DNA from: Bacteroidales bacterium
GTDB lineage: Bacteria > Bacteroidota > Bacteroidia > Bacteroidales > Muribaculaceae
Assembly (NCBI GenBank): GCA_900767075.1
Contig: CAAFXX010000248.1
Span: 1 to 5,941 of the forward strand
Length of the DNA stretch: 5,941 bases
Reading direction: 5' to 3'
This document shows positions 1-5,941 of the stretch, in pieces (positions within the stretch are counted from its first letter, which is position 1; every line of letters begins with the position of its first letter). The position numbers and the translations under genes are program-made. The notes below the pieces were generated by a model, which did not search any database, had not been told where the DNA came from, and saw only the letters and a program-made list of their open reading frames with translations.

Positions 1-161
1 TAGTTGTTGGCAAGGTCAAAATGAGTGATGCCCTCGCCAAAAGCCTTGAACACGATTTCTTTCATTGTGGCATATCGGTCGCCATCTCCGAAATTATGCC
101 ACATTCCAAGCGATATCAGCGGCAACTGCAACCCGCTTTTGCCACAAAACCTATATTCCAT
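1..161 (-). CDS. Aldo/keto reductase, N-terminal part (runs off left edge)
   Basis: Translating the minus strand from the ATG at 161-159 gives 53 codons plus two bases of a 54th, open to the edge. The product opens MEYRFCGKSGLQLP, continues ISLGMWHNFGDGDRY, and ends GITHFDLANN. This is the start of an aldo/keto reductase TIM barrel: the first strand with the G-x-S-G-L hairpin, then the strand carrying the conserved catalytic Asp (D49 in HFDLANN). The next codon begins TA, consistent with the catalytic Tyr of the Asp-Tyr-Lys-His tetrad. The LGxWHNFGD and HFDLANN wording resembles the YghZ (L-glyceraldehyde 3-phosphate reductase) branch, NADPH-dependent cytosolic enzymes reducing small aldehydes. 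No signal peptide is visible. The ATG at 161 is the first in frame after an upstream stop near 201-203. A 231-bp gap separates it from the GH51 gene, so it may be transcribed independently. The family call is firm; the substrate is unknown. Confidence 0.9.
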   Translation of the reverse strand, partial: MEYRFCGKSGLQLPLISLGMWHNFGDGDRYATMKEIVFKAFGEGITHFDLANN

Positions 162-253
162 AATCAGTTTATATTTGTCTGCCCTTGGAGCGTGGCTACT
201 TTAAGCCTAATTAAAAATCAGGCACAAAATAGTTATGCATTTGACCTGCATGG

Positions 254-270
254 ACATGCCTTCGGCATGT
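254..270. other. Perfect 7-bp inverted repeat, 3-nt loop
   Basis: On the plus strand ACATGCC (254-260) and GGCATGT (264-270) are exact reverse complements around the loop TTC; on the transcribed minus strand the loop reads GAA. It lies about 93 bp before the aldo/keto reductase start and 122 bp after the GH51 stop. No run of U follows on either strand, so it is not a textbook intrinsic terminator. It could be a small leader hairpin, a protein-binding palindrome or chance. The repeat is certain; its function is not. Confidence 0.35.
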
Positions 271-363
271 AGCAAGACATATCGGCTGAATGCACAAACA
301 CGTTATGTTTTATCTATACCAGTCAGGATTATTACGACATTATCAATATCGACAAACACACTC

Positions 364-384
364 CAATATGCACGGCATATATTG
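364..384 (-). terminator. Candidate 3'-end hairpin after GH51 gene
   Basis: Eight bases beyond the GH51 stop codon, the minus strand can fold CAATAT with ATATTG. The inner GC/GC pair closes a 3-nt loop, with a 2-nt bulge on one side; the core ATATGC/GCATAT is a perfect 6-bp stem. The position fits a transcript-end or mRNA-stabilising hairpin for the operon. The stem is AT-rich and no clear U-tract follows (the next bases are GAGTGTGTTT), so Rho-independent termination is only a possibility. Confidence 0.3.
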
Positions 385-392
385 TTTTCTAT

Positions 393-2372
393 TTATTCAA
401 TATGCATTTTGTACAAGCGGAAGGAATGGGGCGGAATCGTATCATTCACTCGGTTGCCCTCTGCGGGAGTGATTGTCCCGCATACAGGCGCAATGACCTG
501 CTTCTCCCCCACTATATTTTCAGCCATCGGGTCGGCGGATTCAAGCGTGACGGTGTCAACGCCCTTGATTCCCTTAACCTTTTTCGGCAAACGGATTGAC
601 ATCGAGAGCGGAGCCGGCGAGTCAGAAATGTTGACCACCTTGACAATGCATGTTCCCTCCTTATCGTCAGTCACTCCCGAAGCGTAGAGACCGTCCTGTC
701 CTTCGGCTCCGACAAGCGGCTTGTCGCCGGAAGTAACGGGGACCACACGCGAGCCCTTATTGGTAGAAAAGATCTGCTGGACGTAATAACTTGCCGTTCG
801 CGCCACTTCGCTGTTGTCGAACCATATAAGGTCAGGGCGCCATTGCCAGCCGTCGACATGTGCCAGAAGCGGAGCGTATGTGGCCATCTTAACCACATCG
901 GCATTGCGTTCGAGCCCTGTCATGAATGCAGCCTCCATCAGTGCGGCGTTATAGTGGTTGAATTTCTTTCCCTTGCCGTGACATGCGTATTCTCCGGCAA
1001 ACACTTTGGGTCCTTTTCGGGGATATTTATCATATCGGGAGGCACCCGAGGCAAACCAATCTTCGTTACGGTAGAAATGCTCGTCGACCAGATCAACACC
1101 TATCTCACGCATTTCCGGCCAAAGAAATTTGAATTTTTCATCGTCCGGTCCCGGACCCGACGAACCGATCAACTTAATTTCGGGGTGCGACTTGCGGAGC
1201 GCCGATACGAAAGGCTTAAGACGCTCCACATATTCAGGACCCCATTGCTCGTTGCCGACTGCAAGATATTTGAGTCCAAAGGGGGCAGGATGGCCCATCT
1301 CCGCCCTGACTTTTCCCCATGGTGTGGTTACAGCGCCGTTGGCGAACTCAATCAGATCCACGGCATCGTCGATATATTGCTGAAGACTGTCTATTGGTAT
1401 CTGATTGGCAAGATTGTTCTGAAACTGACACACCATTCCGACATTAAGGACCGGAAGCGGCTCAGCGCCAAGGTCTTCACACAACTGAAAGTACTCAAAG
1501 AAGCCGAGTCCGCCCGATTGGAAATAATCCGGATAGAACCGATTCCTGAAAGTAGACTGCCAGCGGTTCTCGTTAAGAGGACGGTTTTCGACAGTGCCGA
1601 CCGTATTTTTCCATTGATAGCGGGTGGCAGGGTCAGCCCCCTCCACAATACATCCCCCGGGGAAACGGAAGACTCCGGGCTTAAGGTCTTCCAATGCCTC
1701 GGCTATGTCGCGTCGCATGCCGTTGATCCGCCCTTTATACGTGTCTTCCGGGAAAAGAGAAATATGTTCCAGATCGACACCATTGGCTCCGTCGGCGAGG
1801 AAAACCCGCAGTTCACCATCTTTGACTGACTCCGATGGAGTAATCGTCACTTCATATTTCCGCCATCGGTCAGGCTCGATTGTTAAGTCGGTGCCACCGA
1901 TTGATTGCGACTCTGTTCCGGAAGAGGGATTGACGAGTTCCACCCTTATGTCCGAATGGGTATCGCCCACTCCCCGCGCCCACAGGCTGAGGTTATATCG
2001 GTCGCCCTTTCTGAATGCCATTCCGAAAAAGCCTTCGTTGCTTATGGAAGAGCGTTTTTCTCGATGTCCTGGATTCAACAGCCTTACGTAGTGCGGATTG
2101 CGATCAAACGGACCGTCGGTCCTGACTTCGACTGTCCCGGCGCAGTTCCAGCCCTGCAGATGATCGGGATGAAACTCAAACGAGCGGTTCTTCACCATCT
2201 CTGCATATAGTCCGCCGTCGGCGGCGTAGTTTATATCCTCGAAGAAAAGCCCATACATGGTAGAGGGAATCTCCGCTTCCGGTTTATCAAGACGCACCTC
2301 GACATTTCGCGTCTGCGCAGACGACGAACATGCGATGGCTACGCTTAACAAGGTCAAAAACTGCTTTTTCAT
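393..2372 (-). CDS. Secreted GH51 alpha-L-arabinofuranosidase
   Basis: A 659-residue retaining glycosidase expected to release terminal alpha-L-arabinofuranose from arabinan, arabinoxylan or arabino-oligosaccharides. The acid/base is E375 in the GNEQWG motif, and the nucleophile is E461 in FAGEYACH. Other family marks are GLFFEDINYAADGG (41-54) and FRFPGGCIVEG (235-245). Order: signal peptide (about 1-19); first barrel strand; an inserted beta-rich segment (about 65-210) resembling a CBM4/9-type carbohydrate-binding domain; the main (beta/alpha)8 barrel (about 215-505); and a C-terminal beta-sandwich ending in PPHSFRLYKM. The leader MKKQFLTLLSVAIACSSSAQ fits signal peptidase I cleavage at SSA/Q, but AIAC could also act as a loose lipobox at C15, so periplasmic or membrane-anchored location is open. 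It is the third gene of the run, starting 12 bp after the GH127 stop, with no Shine-Dalgarno, as usual in Bacteroidota. The frame is intact; alpha-arabinofuranosidase is the main known GH51 activity, and the exact polymer is inferred. Confidence 0.95.
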   Translation of the reverse strand: MKKQFLTLLSVAIACSSSAQTRNVEVRLDKPEAEIPSTMYGLFFEDINYAADGGLYAEMVKNRSFEFHPDHLQGWNCAGTVEVRTDGPFDRNPHYVRLLNPGHREKRSSISNEGFFGMAFRKGDRYNLSLWARGVGDTHSDIRVELVNPSSGTESQSIGGTDLTIEPDRWRKYEVTITPSESVKDGELRVFLADGANGVDLEHISLFPEDTYKGRINGMRRDIAEALEDLKPGVFRFPGGCIVEGADPATRYQWKNTVGTVENRPLNENRWQSTFRNRFYPDYFQSGGLGFFEYFQLCEDLGAEPLPVLNVGMVCQFQNNLANQIPIDSLQQYIDDAVDLIEFANGAVTTPWGKVRAEMGHPAPFGLKYLAVGNEQWGPEYVERLKPFVSALRKSHPEIKLIGSSGPGPDDEKFKFLWPEMREIGVDLVDEHFYRNEDWFASGASRYDKYPRKGPKVFAGEYACHGKGKKFNHYNAALMEAAFMTGLERNADVVKMATYAPLLAHVDGWQWRPDLIWFDNSEVARTASYYVQQIFSTNKGSRVVPVTSGDKPLVGAEGQDGLYASGVTDDKEGTCIVKVVNISDSPAPLSMSIRLPKKVKGIKGVDTVTLESADPMAENIVGEKQVIAPVCGTITPAEGNRVNDTIPPHSFRLYKMHIE

Positions 2373-2384
2373 TTATGAGTGTGG

Positions 2385-4358
2385 TTAATCGTTATTCAAA
2401 GATTGGGGCGTGAAAGGAAGCCATACCTTCATCATTCCCTCGCCCCGGTGCGCCCAGGCATAATAAGGGATTAGGGAGAGATTGACCTTCTTTACCGCAA
2501 GATTGCCGTCACTTCCGCGGCTTATTGTTTCGGCATCGGCAGTCAGTTCGACAATTCCATGCAGCTTGTCAGACTTCGCCTCGGACAATACGGGATTCGG
2601 ACGAACAATGAAGCTATTGATGTCAAAATCATTGTCACACCATTCAGCGCAATATACAACCGGACCGCGTTCCACGGCAATCTTTCCTGCATTGGACTTT
2701 ACTTTTTCATTTGAGCGGACAATTCGCGGTGAATTGTCAAACTCAAGTTCTACCTTATCTCCTTTCTTCCATTTGCGGGCAATCGCAATATAGCCGTCAG
2801 CCATTATATCGACCGGAATCGTTTCGCCATTCACTTTTACCATTATATCGCGAGGTGCATCACCGGTATAATAATATAGGTCGCCCGGAACGGGACTTCC
2901 TGTCGCCCAGCCCGGCATGCGTAGTTTCATAGTGAATATTCCGGCTTTATTCTCCTTGACTTCGACAGAGGCCTTACCTCCCCATACGTAGTCGCCCGAC
3001 TGAGAGATTCTGACCTTTCTGCCGGCGAGATTTACATCAGCGTCATTGGCGATATAAAGATTAACATACAAGTCATTATCCCTCACAGCGTAGATGTATC
3101 CCGTCAGGGATGGAATGAACCTGCATATATTCGAGGGACAACAGGAACAGTCGAACCATGCCTTTCTCGAATAGTTGCCATTGCTTGCCAACGGGTTGGG
3201 ATAGAAAAACGCGTCTCCCTCAAGCGATACACCTGAAATCAGCCCGTTGTAAAGGGTCCGTTCAAGCGCGTCATAGTATTTTGATTCGCCATGCAGCAGG
3301 AAAAGCCGGTGGTTGAGATATACGTTTCCTATGGCGGCACACGTCTCGCAATATGCCTCTGCATTCGGAAGCTCGTAGGCATCGCCGAAAGATTCGCCGG
3401 CATGGCGCGCTCCGATTCCTCCGGTGACATAAAGTTTCTTGTTTACGATATTGTCCCAGATTCTGTCGATGGCATTGATATATGCCGAATCCCCGGTGAG
3501 TGCCGCGACATCCGCCATGCCCGAATACATATAAACAGCCCTTACTGCGTGTCCCACCGCCTCATCCTGTTCCGTGACAGGGAGATGCGCCTGACTGTAT
3601 TTATCACGCCGCGCCGTGTGTCCCCGCCTGTCAAGAAAGTATTTTGCCTGCTCGAGATACTTACGGTCGCCTGTAGCAAGGTAAAGCTTCGCGAGACCCA
3701 TTTCTGCTATCTGATGCCCGGGCACCTTATCGAGTTGCCCTTCGCCGGAACCGAAAGCATTGCACACACAGTCGGCATAACGAATAGCTATATCGAGGAA
3801 GTTTCGCTTCCCTGTTGCCTGATAATGGGCGACTGCAGCCTCCGCCATATGACCGAGGTTATAGAGCTCATGACTTAGATTCTCCACTTTCTCCCATTTC
3901 ACAGGGCTCATCCAGGGATGTGGGTGAGCGGGATTCATAGTATAGGAAGTGTTAAGATAGCCGTCGGGTTCCTGAGCCGCCGCCACAAGCGTCAGTACAC
4001 TGTCGATATAGGCTTCGAGTTTCTTGTCGGGATATGTCTGCAAAAGATAGCTTGCACCCTCTATTGTCTTATAGACATCGGTATCGTCAAACGGATATCC
4101 TCCGACTTTGTACGTCTCGGACGGATGGGCAGCCCTTATAAAGTTTTCATATCTGCCCGACTCCTCGCATTTGCGGAATGCCAGGGGAATTGTAGTGGCA
4201 CGGCTTGTAGCGAGGCGCTCTCCCCAGAAATCATCTGTTATTTTCACGGAGGTGAAAGGCACCGGAGCGTACGGGTATCCTTTGGGTTCAGACCGTCCTT
4301 CCGCTGCAAAAGTGCTTATGCACAAACCTAATGTCAGATTGACAAGTATCTTTTTCAT
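2385..4358 (-). CDS. Secreted GH127 beta-L-arabinofuranosidase (DUF1680)
   Basis: A 657-residue enzyme expected to remove terminal beta-L-arabinofuranose, as in HypBA1 of Bifidobacterium longum, using a zinc-bound cysteine nucleophile. The signature residues are present: E322 (GESFG), matching the acid/base 16 residues before E338; E338 and C340 in YCETCA; and C406/C407 in DCSCCPSN, the first being the likely nucleophile and the set forming the zinc site. The (alpha/alpha)6 barrel spans about 35-425, with marks such as ITDDFWGERL (40-49), AAQEPDGYLNT (127-137) and LSHELYNLGHMAEAA (161-175). Beta-sandwich domains follow to the end. MKKILVNLTLGLCISTFAAEG looks like a Sec signal peptide cleaved near residues 18-20, with no good lipobox, so probably periplasmic. 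These motifs fit GH127 better than the related GH146. The ATG shares 4 bp with the GH43 stop, suggesting translational coupling. The glycan source (RG-II, arabinan ends, extensin or AGP) is not decided by sequence. Confidence 0.93.
   Translation of the reverse strand: MKKILVNLTLGLCISTFAAEGRSEPKGYPYAPVPFTSVKITDDFWGERLATSRATTIPLAFRKCEESGRYENFIRAAHPSETYKVGGYPFDDTDVYKTIEGASYLLQTYPDKKLEAYIDSVLTLVAAAQEPDGYLNTSYTMNPAHPHPWMSPVKWEKVENLSHELYNLGHMAEAAVAHYQATGKRNFLDIAIRYADCVCNAFGSGEGQLDKVPGHQIAEMGLAKLYLATGDRKYLEQAKYFLDRRGHTARRDKYSQAHLPVTEQDEAVGHAVRAVYMYSGMADVAALTGDSAYINAIDRIWDNIVNKKLYVTGGIGARHAGESFGDAYELPNAEAYCETCAAIGNVYLNHRLFLLHGESKYYDALERTLYNGLISGVSLEGDAFFYPNPLASNGNYSRKAWFDCSCCPSNICRFIPSLTGYIYAVRDNDLYVNLYIANDADVNLAGRKVRISQSGDYVWGGKASVEVKENKAGIFTMKLRMPGWATGSPVPGDLYYYTGDAPRDIMVKVNGETIPVDIMADGYIAIARKWKKGDKVELEFDNSPRIVRSNEKVKSNAGKIAVERGPVVYCAEWCDNDFDINSFIVRPNPVLSEAKSDKLHGIVELTADAETISRGSDGNLAVKKVNLSLIPYYAWAHRGEGMMKVWLPFTPQSLNND
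4355..4358 (-). promoter_or_regulatory. ATGA stop/start overlap (GH43 to GH127)
   Basis: On the minus strand the four bases ATGA contain both the GH127 start ATG (4358-4356) and the GH43 stop TGA (4357-4355). The bases before it (AATATTTCCCACACG) show no Shine-Dalgarno sequence. This arrangement usually means that ribosomes ending the upstream gene re-initiate on the downstream one, tying the amounts of the two enzymes together. The overlap is seen directly; coupling is inferred. Confidence 0.8.
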
Positions 4359-5941
4359 CGTGTGGGAAATATTGTTTTTATTGTGCCATCGGGATTAAAG
4401 CCCATTTTGTCTATGCAGACCTGACGGTGTATCCCGGGCTTGTTGTCAAGGAAATGCTTGTTTATGCGGTGATATACGATGCGCCATTCGTCAGTATCCG
4501 GAATATTAATCACGGAACAATGACCGGTGCCGTAAATCTCCTTTTTGGGATTTTGCACGAGAATCACTGGATTATCAGCCACTTTGACAATTCCCAAGGG
4601 AGATTCGGAGGTGCCGTACGCTACATGATAATTTGGAGAACCAGTGTCGTCGACCGACCAGAGGAAATAATAACGTCCATCCCGGTAAAAGACATAAGGG
4701 GCTTCTCTGTAGGCATAATCATGAAGGGTGCCTCCCTCCGGAGTCATGACGGTCACAGAGTTTTCTTTAATCGAGGTCATGTCATCATTCAGTTCCGCAC
4801 CTGCCATATAGCCGTTGCCCCAGTAGAGATAATATTTACCGGAAACAGGGTCTTGGAACACATCCACATCAATCTGCTGACCGTGTCCTGTAGGACTGTC
4901 AGTCATGATAGGCTTCCCGAAATCATAGAAGGGACCTACAGGATTGTCGGCAATGGCGACACCGATCACCTTTCTGTTGAGTTCAGGCGAATGACCGCTG
5001 TAATAAAGGAAATATCTGTAGGTTCCGTCATCATATTTGCGCTCGATAATAGCGGGAGCCCAGGCATTACCGGTTGACCATCCAACCTGTGGACCTTTCA
5101 AATCAAGAACAATCCCCTCATCTGTCCAGTCCGCAAGATTGCCTGAGGAAAAGACTTTGAAATAATGACCACCCCAGCCTGGAGTTCCATCGGTTGTGGA
5201 ATAGATATAGTATTTTCCGGTTTTCTCGGAATATAGGATTTCGGGGTCGGCATGGAATTCAGGTAGGATCGGATTGTGCCGGTTGTCCAGGGCAGAATAC
5301 TCTACAGAAGCACCAGCCGCAGAAGCCGGAATAGGTCTGATAGTTCCGTCAGAGTTGTAGTATAAAGGTTCTATTATCACAGATCGAGACCCGCTTCCGC
5401 CACCGAGACCTCCGATATGCGAGAAGAACCAGTTCCGGCCTTTGAAATTAACAATTGCCGGATGCGTGGTGTTGCTGTTACCGGCTATTTCCGAAATTAT
5501 ACCCATATATTCCCAAGGGCCAGTAATGCTGTCGGCCATGGCATAGGCGATTTTTTCAGGCCACTGGGCTGCATAAGTAAGATAGTATTTGCCGTTAGCC
5601 TTATGAACATACGGAGCTTCGGTAAAATCTTTCAGGTCCAGAGGATGTATCTCACCGTCGATTTCCTTCATGTTTTTATTCAGGCGAGCATAGTAGCATT
5701 TTTTGTTTCCCCAGAAGATGTATGGCTGGCTGTCATCATCAATAAATACCACCGGATCGATGCATGCCCAGCTGTGCGTCGTTCCCTTGCAGTCTTTGTT
5801 CGTGAGCAAGGGTTTGCCGAGAATGTCCCTGTAGGGACCTTCGGGACGATCTGCCCGCGCGACTCCAATTCCGCACCAGTTCGTCGATGAATAGAAATAA
5901 TACTTACCGTCGGGACCCTTGACGGGATGTCCTGCAAACGA
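4355..5941 (-). CDS. Tandem GH43 glycosidase, two propeller modules (N-terminus off right edge)
   Basis: The frame is open from the right edge to the TGA at 4357-4355, giving 528 visible residues; numbering here starts at the edge. A TTG at 5809 is not the start, because conserved GH43 sequence (GKYYFYSS, then IGVARADRPEGPY) lies upstream of it. Two inverting five-bladed propellers follow in series. Module 1 (to about 205) shows D62 in CIDPVVF (pKa modulator), E108 in FTEAPYV (general acid) and H160 in the closing blade; its base Asp should lie about 65 residues beyond the edge. Module 2 (about 225-528) is complete: base D232 in FHADPEI, D358 in QQIDVDVF, E413 in YREAPYV and H474 in GTGHCSV. 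Blade strands repeat as GKYY/GRYY five times. Both modules end alike (NSDGTIRPI, NPDGTIKTI). Likely an exo-acting alpha-L-arabinofuranosidase, but GH43 also includes xylosidases and galactofuranosidases, and I cannot set the subfamily. The export signal would be off-window. It is the most upstream visible gene of the apparent operon. Confidence 0.93.
   Translation of the reverse strand, partial: SFAGHPVKGPDGKYYFYSSTNWCGIGVARADRPEGPYRDILGKPLLTNKDCKGTTHSWACIDPVVFIDDDSQPYIFWGNKKCYYARLNKNMKEIDGEIHPLDLKDFTEAPYVHKANGKYYLTYAAQWPEKIAYAMADSITGPWEYMGIISEIAGNSNTTHPAIVNFKGRNWFFSHIGGLGGGSGSRSVIIEPLYYNSDGTIRPIPASAAGASVEYSALDNRHNPILPEFHADPEILYSEKTGKYYIYSTTDGTPGWGGHYFKVFSSGNLADWTDEGIVLDLKGPQVGWSTGNAWAPAIIERKYDDGTYRYFLYYSGHSPELNRKVIGVAIADNPVGPFYDFGKPIMTDSPTGHGQQIDVDVFQDPVSGKYYLYWGNGYMAGAELNDDMTSIKENSVTVMTPEGGTLHDYAYREAPYVFYRDGRYYFLWSVDDTGSPNYHVAYGTSESPLGIVKVADNPVILVQNPKKEIYGTGHCSVINIPDTDEWRIVYHRINKHFLDNKPGIHRQVCIDKMGFNPDGTIKTIFPTR

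Larger units (their letters stand above)
162..392. other. Intergenic gap between GH51 gene and aldo/keto reductase
   Basis: This 231-bp AT-rich stretch holds no convincing gene on either strand; the short open frames across it resemble no family I know. It contains two short inverted repeats, listed separately, and a repeated pair of short words (ATATCG and ACAAACAC). As the only sizeable non-coding space in the window, it is where a GH51 transcript would end and an aldo/keto reductase promoter would lie. I searched the minus strand for the Bacteroidota promoter pattern (TTTG near -33, TAnnTTTG near -7) and found no well-spaced match, so no promoter is annotated. Confidence 0.7.

Noticed and set aside
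21..687. Plus-strand frames across the left end and the gap
   Set aside because: They overlap the aldo/keto reductase start and the 3' end of the GH51 gene, have no recognisable family features, and cross AT-rich non-coding sequence.
843..1829. Long open frame on the plus strand (328 codons) opposite the GH51 gene
   Set aside because: It lies fully inside the GH51 coding region on the other strand, resembles no protein family I know, and is explained by codon bias of the real gene, whose catalytic motifs are intact.
2385..4358. Assignment of the DUF1680 enzyme to GH146
   Set aside because: GH146 proteins of arabinan loci are related and sit beside GH51 genes, but the N-terminal motifs (ITDDFWGERL, AAQEPDGYLNT, LSHELYNLGH) and the spacing of the catalytic residues match GH127 better.
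2379..4365. CCACAC just upstream of both the GH127 and GH51 starts as a shared regulatory site
   Set aside because: The six-base word sits at different distances from the ATG (1 and 6 bases), is short enough to occur by chance, and matches no known Bacteroidota initiation signal.
3291..5077. Plus-strand open frames opposite the GH127 and GH43 genes (about 195 codons at 3291-3878, 137 at 3918-4331, and 216 at 4427-5077)
   Set aside because: They are shadows of confidently identified minus-strand genes and have no recognisable domains or plausible start context.
5807..5809. TTG as the start codon of the GH43 gene
   Set aside because: The frame continues upstream to 5941 with typical GH43 blade sequence (GKYYFYSS and IGVARADRPEGPY), so the gene begins outside the window.
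5680..5937. 85-codon minus-strand frame at the right edge
   Set aside because: It overlaps the GH43 frame in another phase, and its Arg/Ser/Thr-rich translation matches nothing; the GH43 frame explains the region.
1..5941. Mobile elements, CRISPR arrays, tRNA/rRNA genes or a new defence-type system
   Set aside because: No terminal repeats, transposase motifs, regularly spaced repeats or structural RNA signatures were seen; all long frames are metabolic enzymes with intact motifs.

Overview
The window is a glycan-degradation locus from a Bacteroidota bacterium, most likely a gut or rumen Bacteroidales. The evidence is the protein families themselves, the lack of Shine-Dalgarno-like sequence before the starts, and Sec signal peptides on the hydrolases. 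I cannot fix the genus from sequence alone. All real genes lie on the minus strand, so the locus reads from right (5941) to left (1).

Layout in transcription order: (1) positions 5941-4355, a GH43 protein that enters across the right edge and carries two GH43 beta-propeller modules in one chain; (2) 4358-2385, a secreted GH127 (DUF1680) beta-L-arabinofuranosidase whose ATG overlaps the previous stop codon by 4 bp; (3) 2372-393, a secreted GH51 alpha-L-arabinofuranosidase, 12 bp further on; (4) a 231-bp AT-rich gap (392-162) with two small hairpins; (5) 161-1, the first 53 codons of an aldo/keto reductase that leaves the window at the left edge.

The first three genes look like one operon, with a 4-bp overlap followed by a 12-bp gap. 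Together they would remove L-arabinofuranosyl units of both anomers. GH51, and probably GH43, would act on alpha-linked arabinose, and GH127 on beta-linked arabinose. This fits late trimming of plant arabinose-containing glycans such as pectic arabinan, RG-II side chains, arabinogalactan proteins or extensin. It looks like part of a polysaccharide utilization locus, but no SusC/SusD pair, regulator or arabinose catabolic gene is inside the window. The aldo/keto reductase may be a separate transcription unit.

I see no mobile element, CRISPR array, tRNA, rRNA or clearly new system. The most unusual points are the tandem GH43 architecture with catalytic residues kept in both modules, and the packing of alpha- and beta-arabinofuranosidases into a tight operon.
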